A program made the translations under genes and the position numbers. 64,000 bases of DNA from Marinobacter sp. SS5-14b. Its GTDB lineage: Bacteria; Pseudomonadota; Gammaproteobacteria; Pseudomonadales; Oleiphilaceae. Each line of letters starts with the position of its first letter. Positions within the stretch are counted from its first letter, which is position 1. The notes beneath the pieces were generated by a model, which saw nothing but the letters and a program-made list of their open reading frames with translations, ran no database searches and was not told where the DNA came from. Shown here in pieces: positions 17,736 to 24,850 of the stretch. The stretch covers positions 62,001 to 126,000 of the forward strand of contig NZ_JASSVM010000006.1 of the NCBI RefSeq assembly GCF_030541005.1, written 5' to 3'.

Positions 17736-19007
17736 ATGCACATTGTCGTAGTAGGCGGTGGCGTGGTGGGTGTCACCACGGCACGGGAATTGATCCGCAG
17801 GGGCCATCAGGTAACGGTGCTGGAACGGCACCCGGTCGCAGGGAATGAGACCAGCAAGGGCAACGCTGCCCAGCGCTCCTATGGCGTCGTGTACCCCTGG
17901 GCTGATCCGTCGATGGTGTTCAAGGCGTTGCCGTGGCTGTTGCGTCAGGACGGCCCCCTTAAGCTGGGTTTGCCACCGTCTGTGGCGGCCCTCCGGTTTA
18001 TGTTTTCGACCCTCCGCTATGCCTGGTCGCCCGGGTTGTTTGGCCTCAACAAACGGGCCATGTTGCGGCTCGGCGTGTTCAGCCGGGAGTGGTTTCTGGC
18101 AATTGAGCAAGAGCATGGCCTGGCGTTTGATGGCGAGCACAAAGGGCTCCTGCACCTGGCCAGTTCGCCACAAGCGATGGATGATTACCGGCAACTTTAC
18201 CGGTTGCTGAATGAGATGGGTATTGCTGCCAGCCTGCTCACGCAGCAGCAGGTGCGAGAGGCTGAGCCCGGTATGACGGGCGACGGCCCGCTGTATGGTG
18301 CTATCCGCTACGACACCGACGGCACCGGCGATTGTCACCTGTTCTCCCAGGCCCTGGCCGGCGTCTGCGAACAGCTGGGTGCCCGCTTCCGCTACGGCGT
18401 GGAGGTTGAGGCCTTGCTGGCGGACCCGCAGAGGGTGAACGCGGTGCAGCTCCGCAATCCTGATGGCCGTTCGGACATTCTGGAAGCCGATGCCTTTGTG
18501 GTGTCAGCAGGGTGCTGGTCGCCCGGGCTGGTTCGGCCACTGGGACTGAACCTGCCAATCTATCCAGTCAAGGGTTACAGCATTACCGTGCCGCTGAGAG
18601 ATCTGGAAAAAGCGCCGGTCAGCACCGTTCACGATGACAATTTCAAGGTGGTGTCCACCCGTCTGGGCAATCGTTTACGAGCGACCGGGTTTGTCGAGCT
18701 GGTGGATTTTAACCGGGATATTCCGGACGCCCGCATTGCCACCATCCGGAAGTCAGTGCAATCCCGTTTTCCCGGCTGCGCCGACCTGGATGCGGCCGAG
18801 ACCTGGACCGGCTTTCGTCCCATGACTCCGGACGGCCCGGCCATCATTGGTCGTGGTCCCCGGGATAATCTGTTCCTGAACACCGGCCACGGTACCTTCG
18901 GTTGGACGTTATCGGCGGGCAGCGCTGCGGTGATTGCCCAGGTGATCGAGGGCGAAGAACCGGTGGTGCCGCTGGATGCGTTCAGGCCGGGCCGGTTCGC
19001 CGAGTAA
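17736..19007 (+). CDS. dadA: FAD-dependent D-amino-acid dehydrogenase (DadA-like)
   Basis: A 423-residue DAO-fold flavoprotein. The dinucleotide-binding motif is VVVGGGVVGVTTA at the N-terminus and ERHPVAGNETS follows, as in DadA. The C-terminal part has TWTGFRPMTPDGPAIIG and LNTGHGTFGWTLS, both diagnostic of DadA-type dehydrogenases. These oxidise D-amino acids (classically D-alanine) and pass electrons to the respiratory chain at the inner membrane. CGGAGG lies about 6 nt before the ATG. It follows ppk2 by 17 bp. No alanine racemase (dadX) is adjacent, so the physiological substrate is uncertain. Confidence 0.88.
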   Translation: MHIVVVGGGVVGVTTARELIRRGHQVTVLERHPVAGNETSKGNAAQRSYGVVYPWADPSMVFKALPWLLRQDGPLKLGLPPSVAALRFMFSTLRYAWSPGLFGLNKRAMLRLGVFSREWFLAIEQEHGLAFDGEHKGLLHLASSPQAMDDYRQLYRLLNEMGIAASLLTQQQVREAEPGMTGDGPLYGAIRYDTDGTGDCHLFSQALAGVCEQLGARFRYGVEVEALLADPQRVNAVQLRNPDGRSDILEADAFVVSAGCWSPGLVRPLGLNLPIYPVKGYSITVPLRDLEKAPVSTVHDDNFKVVSTRLGNRLRATGFVELVDFNRDIPDARIATIRKSVQSRFPGCADLDAAETWTGFRPMTPDGPAIIGRGPRDNLFLNTGHGTFGWTLSAGSAAVIAQVIEGEEPVVPLDAFRPGRFAE

Positions 19008-19009
19008 CG

Positions 19010-19687
19010 TCAGAGCTTGCGCTGAATATTGCCGCACAGAGTGTGAGCAAAGCCGATGTCGCGCTCGGTCAGCAGCGGCAGCCGCTCGAATACCCACTGG
19101 GACAGCTTCTCATCGGCCGGTGCATCCACCTGCGGCAGCAGTGTTTCCAGTCTGGAGCGCAGGGCACCCAGGCCCGGCGTGGCGGCCGGTTCTTCAGTAA
19201 CCGTCGGTTGTGCGAGCCCTGACAATTCCCAGGCATAAAGCATCACCGCCTGTGCCAGATTCAGGGACGGGTAACTGACCGCCATGGGAAAGCCTGTGAG
19301 CAGGTCGCACAAGGTCAGTTCGTCGTTGGACAGGCCCCGGTCTTCCCGCCCGAACACCAGGGCCGCGGTAGTCACTGCGGCGCCCTTGTTGGCCAGTACC
19401 GAGCGCAGCTGTGCCGGCTGATGCCAGTCCTGCCGGTTGTGGCGGGGCTTGGCGGAGGTGCCCATCAGCAAATCCGCGGAGTTCCTAACCGCCGTCAGAT
19501 CAGGGAAAATGCGGGCGTTATCCAGAATGTGATCGCTGCCGTGCGCCAGCCAGTGAGCTTTCGGGTCTGTGTGCAAATCTGAATTGACCAGCCACAGCTC
19601 TGTGAAACCCATGGTGCATAAGGCCCGGGCCGCGGCGCCGACGTTTTCCGGAACTTTTGGTTCAACCAATACAAAGGCCAGTTTCAT
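19010..19687 (-). CDS. SpoU-family RNA 2'-O-methyltransferase, YjtD (LasT)-like
   Basis: A 225-residue SPOUT methyltransferase. It begins directly with the fold (MKLAFVLVEPKVPENVGAAAR) and has AHGSDHILDNARIFP, ALVFGREDRGLSNDEL and SYPSLNLAQAVMLYAWEL, the three SpoU motifs in order. Length and the AHGS...DN block match E. coli YjtD (LasT) better than TrmJ. The target is an RNA ribose, not determined here. GGAGG lies 7 nt upstream of the ATG, which fixes the start. The first two bases of its start codon overlap the start codon of the divergent methyltransferase gene. Confidence 0.88.
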   Translation of the reverse strand: MKLAFVLVEPKVPENVGAAARALCTMGFTELWLVNSDLHTDPKAHWLAHGSDHILDNARIFPDLTAVRNSADLLMGTSAKPRHNRQDWHQPAQLRSVLANKGAAVTTAALVFGREDRGLSNDELTLCDLLTGFPMAVSYPSLNLAQAVMLYAWELSGLAQPTVTEEPAATPGLGALRSRLETLLPQVDAPADEKLSQWVFERLPLLTERDIGFAHTLCGNIQRKL

Positions 19688-20927
19688 GACGTTACCTCCG
19701 GCGGCGAGTGTACACGAGCTTGCGCCATCTTTTTACACTCGCTGGCAGGCGGTGAATGGCTGGCTGGCTTGCCATGAGTCTCTGTGGCGCCCGGTGCCGT
19801 TTATGGAGCCAGAGCCACCCTGGTGTCGTCGATACCCGGAGCTGGCACGCTGGCTGGAAGGTTTGTCGGATGCTGACTGCGAGCGTCATGAAGAGCATCT
19901 GGCAGACTTCGCCGTTGAGGCCGCACGGTTTGTGCCGGAGCTGTCCGGTTACCGGAAACTGATCGCTGTGCCCGCACTGATTACCCCGGAGACAGGGCAG
20001 GCAGCGGCCTTGCCGGAAGTCAGTGCGGTTGATATGCCGGGTAGGAAACGCCTTCAGGCCGGGGCTTTCGCGGCTTCGCTGGTTCCGGTGCAAGGTGCGG
20101 TGCTGGACTGGTGTAGCGGCAAAGGTCATCTGGCCCGAACGTTTGCCGGGCAGGGCGCTGAAAAGGTGCTGGGTTTTGAGTGGAATCCGGATCTGGTGCA
20201 AGACGGGAACCGGCTCGCAGCCCATTACGGTGACCCGGTGACGCTGCAGCAGCAGGATGTGATGGCCGGCGACCTGGCCTGGCCGGAGGCTGCTCATGGG
20301 GTGGCGCTGCACGCCTGCGGCGACCTGCACCGCCAATTGCTTCGGCGTGGCAGTGGTGCCGGCGCGCCTCGCCTGAGCCTGTCGCCCTGTTGCTATCACC
20401 TGACTGAAAACGAGGTGTATCAACTGTTGTCAGAACAGGCCCAGAATTATGCCCAAGCGCTGAATATCGATCGGAATGGTCTCCGGCTGGCGGTGCAGGA
20501 AACCGTGACCGCGCCAGCCCGGGTACGGGAGCAAACCGCTCGTGTCAGTGCCTGGCGCCTGGGTTTCGATGCTTTGCAGCGATCTTTGTCGGGCCTGGAT
20601 CGTTACCTGTCGGTGCCATCCCATCCGCCTCGTTTGAACAACGGCAGTTTTGAAACATTCTGTCGCTGGGCCGCAGATAAAAAGCAGCTGGTGTTGCCGG
20701 AGGGTATTGACTGGCAGTTCTGGGAGGGGGTTTCTGAGCACCGGTCAAGGCAGGTTCGGCGCCATGAATTACTCCGGCACCTGTTCAGAAGGCCATTGGA
20801 GCTGTGGATGGTGCTGGATTACGCGGTTTTTCTGGAAGAGCAGGGCTACCAGGTTCGGCTGGGTGCCTTCTGCGAGAGATCGCTGACGCCGCGTAACCTA
20901 CTGTTGGATGCGGTCAGGGCCTGTTAA
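19686..20927 (+). CDS. SAM-dependent methyltransferase, unknown substrate
   Basis: About 413 residues with a Rossmann methyltransferase domain: SAM motif I in VLDWCSGKGHLAR near residue 140, an acidic strand end in VLGFEWNPD, and VALHACGDL followed by LSPCCYHL, which resembles the 'methyltransferase-like 25/32' class. The substrate is unknown. N- and C-terminal regions outside the domain are not recognised. The start is uncertain: the ATG at 19686 overlaps the divergent yjtD-like start codon and has only weak AAGG upstream, while an in-frame GTG at 19752 is an alternative that would leave room for promoters. It ends 14 bp before a strong hairpin shared with the convergent ompA gene. Confidence 0.78.
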   Translation: MTLPPAASVHELAPSFYTRWQAVNGWLACHESLWRPVPFMEPEPPWCRRYPELARWLEGLSDADCERHEEHLADFAVEAARFVPELSGYRKLIAVPALITPETGQAAALPEVSAVDMPGRKRLQAGAFAASLVPVQGAVLDWCSGKGHLARTFAGQGAEKVLGFEWNPDLVQDGNRLAAHYGDPVTLQQQDVMAGDLAWPEAAHGVALHACGDLHRQLLRRGSGAGAPRLSLSPCCYHLTENEVYQLLSEQAQNYAQALNIDRNGLRLAVQETVTAPARVREQTARVSAWRLGFDALQRSLSGLDRYLSVPSHPPRLNNGSFETFCRWAADKKQLVLPEGIDWQFWEGVSEHRSRQVRRHELLRHLFRRPLELWMVLDYAVFLEEQGYQVRLGAFCERSLTPRNLLLDAVRAC

Positions 20928-20940
20928 TCGCCAGATAAAC

Positions 20941-20968
20941 AAACAGGGCGCCCGAGGGCGCCCTGTTT
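20941..20968. terminator. Perfect 13-bp hairpin, likely bidirectional terminator
   Basis: AAACAGGGCGCCC at 20941-20953 is the exact reverse complement of GGGCGCCCTGTTT at 20956-20968, with only GA between. A-rich and T-rich flanks exist on both sides. It lies between two convergent genes (methyltransferase ending 20927, ompA ending 20992), the expected place for a shared Rho-independent terminator. Confidence 0.85.
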
Positions 20969-20991
20969 GGTCAATGCCGAACCGGTTTGTC

Positions 20992-22197
20992 TTAGCGACG
21001 AACCTGGATGCGGGCTTCCACACGACGGTTCTGGGTGCGGCCAGCCGCGGTGTCGTTGCTGGCAATTGGCTCGGCTTCACCGTAGCCAACAGCCGTTACC
21101 CGGTCCGGATCAACACCGAGTACGGAAGTCAGGCGGTTGGCCACGGCTTCAGCACGGCGCTGAGACAGGAAGCGGTTGTAGTCGGCTTCACCACGGTCAT
21201 CGGAATGGCCAGCAATCTCTACGCTGGTTTCCGGGTACTCATTCATGAAGTCGGCAACTTTACGGATTTCGGTGTCGTAGGTTGCGTCAATCACAGAGCT
21301 GTTAGTGGGGAACTGAACACGCAGTTCGATGGTTTCGATGGTTTCGGTCACGCCTTCACAGCCCGTTGCATCGACGGTTGCGCCCGCAGTGGTGTCCGGA
21401 CACTGGTCCTTGCTGTTCACTACACCGTCGTTATCGCTGTCCAGTTCACAGCCACGGCTGTTTACGGCTGCTCCGGCCGGGGTGTTCGGGCACTGGTCCT
21501 TACTGTCGGCAACGCCGTCGTTATCGGCATCCAGCTCACAACCGCGACTGTCTACCTGGGCGCCAGCCGGAGTGCCAGCACACTGGTCACGGGAATCGGG
21601 CACGCCATCGTTGTCGGCATCGGCCGGCGCCTTGGGCGCAGGATCAGAAACCGTGCGGTGGAAAGCCCAGCTCAAGCCCAGAGATACCATGGTGTCGAAG
21701 GTGCTTTCGTCGATACCGTGGAATTCGCGCAGATCACCCCGGATGGAGATCATGTCGCTGACGTTGTAGCGGAAGCCTGCACCCAGGTTTACGCGGGTTT
21801 CGTCGTGAGCGGTGCCAGCGGTGTTGTAGGAAATAGTGTCGCCCATGCCGAATTCAGCATGGCCGGCACCCATGGAAACGTATGGGTTCCAGGCTTCGTC
21901 CGGGCCGGCAAAGTAATAGGTGCCGTCCAGTCGGAGCTCTTCAAATTCGGATTTGCCATCCACGTACTTGCGGTCTGCGTCCGCCCGGGAGTAAATGGCT
22001 TCTACCGACCAGTGGGGGCGAAAACGGTATTCAATGCCAACACCGTAGGTGCCGGTTTCGCTCAGGTCCCGCTTGTCGTCAAACAGCTGGAAACCGGCGA
22101 ACGGGTTCAGGTAAATGGTTTGCTGGCTTTCCGCGATAGCGGGTGTGGCAAGGGATGTAGCAAGGGCGGCCAAGGCCACCGGGCGCATGAGCTTCAT
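20992..22197 (-). CDS. OmpA-family outer membrane protein with three TSP3 repeats
   Basis: A 401-residue outer-membrane protein. It has a signal peptide (cleavage after TPAIA, about residue 22), an eight-strand barrel domain to about residue 181, three thrombospondin-type-3 calcium-binding repeats (193-282), and a C-terminal OmpA domain that binds peptidoglycan (AGHSDDRGEADYNRFLSQRR, then GYGEAEPIASN). The layout is like Pseudomonas OprF but with a longer Asp-rich linker. It should tether the outer membrane to the cell wall. AGGAGG lies 7 nt before the ATG, suggesting strong translation. It is transcribed alone from a 157-bp AT-rich upstream region and ends at the shared hairpin. Confidence 0.93.
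   Translation of the reverse strand: MKLMRPVALAALATSLATPAIAESQQTIYLNPFAGFQLFDDKRDLSETGTYGVGIEYRFRPHWSVEAIYSRADADRKYVDGKSEFEELRLDGTYYFAGPDEAWNPYVSMGAGHAEFGMGDTISYNTAGTAHDETRVNLGAGFRYNVSDMISIRGDLREFHGIDESTFDTMVSLGLSWAFHRTVSDPAPKAPADADNDGVPDSRDQCAGTPAGAQVDSRGCELDADNDGVADSKDQCPNTPAGAAVNSRGCELDSDNDGVVNSKDQCPDTTAGATVDATGCEGVTETIETIELRVQFPTNSSVIDATYDTEIRKVADFMNEYPETSVEIAGHSDDRGEADYNRFLSQRRAEAVANRLTSVLGVDPDRVTAVGYGEAEPIASNDTAAGRTQNRRVEARIQVRR
21352..21621 (-). repeat. Three tandem 90-bp thrombospondin-3 repeat units inside ompA
   Basis: Three 30-residue units at residues 193-222, 223-252 and 253-282 share the core DxDNDGVxxSxDQC, then an AGAxV segment and a GCE ending. The DxDxDG loops are calcium-binding in the family. 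Each unit carries two cysteines (DQC and GC), which may form disulfides in the periplasm. The DNA units are similar enough to recombine, so unit number could vary between strains. Confidence 0.9.
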
Positions 22198-22354
22198 GCA
22201 GAACCTCCTGTGTGATTGTTATTTCCTGTAACGGGTTCAGGAACTACGGATAAATTCCGAAAAAACATCGTATTACTCGAAATTTAGGCCAGTAGGCCAA
22301 AAAAAACAAACAAAAGACAGTGTTAACACCTCAGGTTTTATACGGACGCGCGGG

Positions 22355-24628
22355 CTATCGGGTTACTGTGAAGTACAAGTGCGCACTTTTTTTGCTGAAG
22401 TTCAGGGTGTCGGCGTTGTCAAAGCGCACTTCAAATGAGCTCTCGTCTTCACCGGTTACTTCACCTGCGCCAAAGACTGTGTGTACCACACGCCGGCAGT
22501 GCCAGATGGGTTCCATAGCCTTCGGCTCCTCCTCGGCGGCGCCCTCAAGCGTTAGACCGGCACGGGCGGCGTAACGACGGCTGATGGCTGTTACCGGCTG
22601 GTCCAGCGTCCAAGGCTGTTGCTCCGTCGGGTGGTCGGCATCCAGTCTGGCGCCCAGCTCGCTTGAAAGTGGGTAACAGAGCTCCGATACAAACCGGCTG
22701 GGCCCTTGATCGCCGTCCAGGTGCGGTTGGGCGCTCACTGGCCGGGTAATCAGGTGCAGTGCGTTGCGGGCTCGGGTCATGCCGACATAAAGTAACCGGC
22801 GCTCGCTCTCCAGCAAAGCCCGGGCATCGTCCTGGGGCCGGGGGCTGTAGGGCAGGTATTTTTCTTGCAAGCCGGGAATGATCACCACCGGCCATTCAAG
22901 CCCCTTGGTGCGGTGGATGCTGGACAGCAACACGCCCTGCTCTGTCTTTGTGCCGGCCTGCTGTTTCAGTGCCTTGAGGTGATCCAGCGCACCTTCGGCA
23001 TCCGTGTCCAGGCTCTTCAGGTAGTCTCTGAAACCCTGAATGGTGTCAATGCGTTCCTCGGCGCTGTCGTGGGTCAGTGCCAGGCTGCGAATACCGTCGT
23101 ACAGATCGGTGTATTCGGCATACACGCTGATCAGTCCGGCCACCGGTCCTTTGTACTGTTGCAGTTGTGCCAGCACCTCTCCGAGTTTTCGCAGTTTGCG
23201 GGCGGCCATGGGCTGCAGAGCGTCAAAATCCATGGCCAGCAGGCGTTCATGCCAGTCTTCGGTAAATTGCGCGAGAAACTGCGCCAGGTTGTCCAGCTCG
23301 GGCTCTTTCAGCCCGGCATGGGGGAATCGAAGCAATTGCCGGGCGGTGTCGAGCCGGTCGGCATCCGGGAGCTGGCTGGCCCGGCCGCTGACCACCATCA
23401 GCAGTGAGATGATGGCCTGAACCTCTCTGCTGAACAGCGCACCTTTGCCGGCGTCTATCCGGTAGGGAATCTGCCGGGCCAGCAGCTTCAGTTCAATCGG
23501 AACACTCTGGCTCCACACCCGGACCAGGATGGCGGTCTGGCTGTTTTGCTCCGGGCTCTGTTGCTGAAGAATGTTGAGCACCTGGTCGCCGTCGTTTTCC
23601 GCCCGGTGCAATTCTGCCCGGGTGGCGGGTGTGGAGGGATGGGAGTGGCACATGACGTCCTTCCGGCCTGTGTTGTGGCAGATCAGGTGGTTGGCGAGCA
23701 GGGCGACCTGATGGCCATAGCGGAAGGTGTAACTCAGGGTTTGCTCCAGGGGACTTTCAAACTCGTCGCTGAACCGGCGCAGGATGAACTCCGGTTTGGC
23801 GCCACGGAATTCGTAGATGGTCTGGTCCGGGTCGCCCACCACGGTGACTCTGGCCCGATCGCCGGCCACGTAGCGCAGCAACAGGTGCTGGATTTCATTG
23901 GTGTCCTGATATTCGTCCACCAGAATGAGGTCCATTTTGTTGCCTACCAGGCGTTGCAGTGGCGGGTTCTGGTGGATGGCCATCACCGGTTCGTAAATCA
24001 TGTCAGCGTAGCTGATCCGGCTTTGGCTTTTGCGCCATTGTTCGAAGCTGTGGAACAGGTCGATCAGGTAGGTGTGTTTTTCCGAGTAGCCCAGTTCTTC
24101 GAAGACAACCTCGGCCGGGGACAGGCAGGTTTTCACCAGGTCAATAAAGCCGGTGGCGGTTTCGACGAATTCCTTTTTATTGCGGCGAATTTCGTCAGCG
24201 AGGTCTTCCGGTGCCAGGCGTCGGGTAAGCATCCAGGCCTGGTAGCCAATTTCCTGTTCGGTGAGGATTTTGTCTGAAAATCCGGGCAGGTAGCCTTCGC
24301 GCACAAAGCGTTTGTAGAGGCGGAAGCCCATGGCGTGGTAAGTGCGGATTTCCGGCGTTGCCAGGCCGGACTGGTTGCATACGAGCTGTAGTTTACGTTC
24401 AAAGTCGATTCGGGCACTGCGGTTGAACATCAGGACCAGCATCCGGTTCGGGTCGTGGCCCTGTTCCAGGAGGTAGCGGATGCGCCAGGCGAGGGTGGAG
24501 GTTTTGCCGCTGCCTGCGACCGCGGTAATCACCGAGTGTTCATAGCCGGCGGTGATGATGGTCCGCTGTTCTTCGGTGAGGTAGTCCGGGAGGTATCGGG
24601 TATCGGGTGCTTGGGGATTGATTGGCAT
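22355..24628 (-). CDS. UvrD/Rep-like superfamily 1A ATP-dependent DNA helicase
   Basis: About 757 residues. All SF1A motifs are visible: Walker A AVAGSGKTSTLAWRIRYLL, Walker B ILVDEYQDTNEIQ, VVGDPDQTIYEFRGA, LSYTFRYGHQVA, SSIHRTKGLEWPVVIIP and LLYVGMTRARNALHL. It unwinds DNA with 3'-5' polarity by family precedent; the biological task is not evident. It differs clearly from the UvrD encoded at 35252, so the organism carries at least two paralogues. I prefer the ATG at 24628 (MPINPQAPDT); an ATG at 24676 adds 16 residues that look like translated non-coding sequence. It is divergent from tmcA, with a large inverted-repeat element between them. Confidence 0.88.
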   Translation of the reverse strand: MPINPQAPDTRYLPDYLTEEQRTIITAGYEHSVITAVAGSGKTSTLAWRIRYLLEQGHDPNRMLVLMFNRSARIDFERKLQLVCNQSGLATPEIRTYHAMGFRLYKRFVREGYLPGFSDKILTEQEIGYQAWMLTRRLAPEDLADEIRRNKKEFVETATGFIDLVKTCLSPAEVVFEELGYSEKHTYLIDLFHSFEQWRKSQSRISYADMIYEPVMAIHQNPPLQRLVGNKMDLILVDEYQDTNEIQHLLLRYVAGDRARVTVVGDPDQTIYEFRGAKPEFILRRFSDEFESPLEQTLSYTFRYGHQVALLANHLICHNTGRKDVMCHSHPSTPATRAELHRAENDGDQVLNILQQQSPEQNSQTAILVRVWSQSVPIELKLLARQIPYRIDAGKGALFSREVQAIISLLMVVSGRASQLPDADRLDTARQLLRFPHAGLKEPELDNLAQFLAQFTEDWHERLLAMDFDALQPMAARKLRKLGEVLAQLQQYKGPVAGLISVYAEYTDLYDGIRSLALTHDSAEERIDTIQGFRDYLKSLDTDAEGALDHLKALKQQAGTKTEQGVLLSSIHRTKGLEWPVVIIPGLQEKYLPYSPRPQDDARALLESERRLLYVGMTRARNALHLITRPVSAQPHLDGDQGPSRFVSELCYPLSSELGARLDADHPTEQQPWTLDQPVTAISRRYAARAGLTLEGAAEEEPKAMEPIWHCRRVVHTVFGAGEVTGEDESSFEVRFDNADTLNFSKKSAHLYFTVTR

Positions 24629-24712
24629 GGCGGGTATTGTACTTGGCAACTGGCAGTGGGAGTAGTGTTGTCCCATAATCTCGACCTTGATCTTACACAG
24701 CGTTTGTCGCCC

Positions 24713-24827
24713 GTGTTCACCCGGGTAAGGCCTGCCAAAAAACGCTCCTTCGGCACATCCCTGTGGCGCTTCGGCTCCGCCATCCCTGGCTCCGCAGACT
24801 TTTGGCAGGCCTTACCCGGCTGAACAC
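24713..24827. repeat. Large intergenic inverted-repeat element (copy 1)
   Basis: Two 28-bp arms (24713-24740 and 24800-24827) are reverse complements with one mismatch; the inner 20 bp, CCGGGTAAGGCCTGCCAAAA and its complement, are perfect. The 59-bp spacer contains small palindromic modules CACATCCCTGTG (24754-24765) and CCATCCCTGG (24780-24789). The spacer architecture matches the second element at 34951-35104 although the arms are unrelated. It fills the gap between the divergent helicase and tmcA genes. A further small hairpin (ACTCCTTCGGAGT, 24826-24838) covers the probable tmcA ribosome-binding GGAG. Function unknown: structured RNA, protein-binding DNA or a non-autonomous mobile repeat are all possible. 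Confidence 0.9.
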
Positions 24828-24850
24828 TCCTTCGGAGTCCATGTTCGCTT

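Noticed and set aside
20908..22215. 435-codon plus-strand frame opposite ompA
   Set aside because: It is the complement of the ompA coding sequence, with repetitive Val/Gly-rich sequence; the minus frame carries signal peptide, TSP3 repeats and OmpA domain.
24713..24827. Inverted repeat as an ordinary Rho-independent terminator or an insertion sequence
   Set aside because: It lies between divergent genes where no terminator is needed, has a long structured spacer and no T-run, and contains no transposase.
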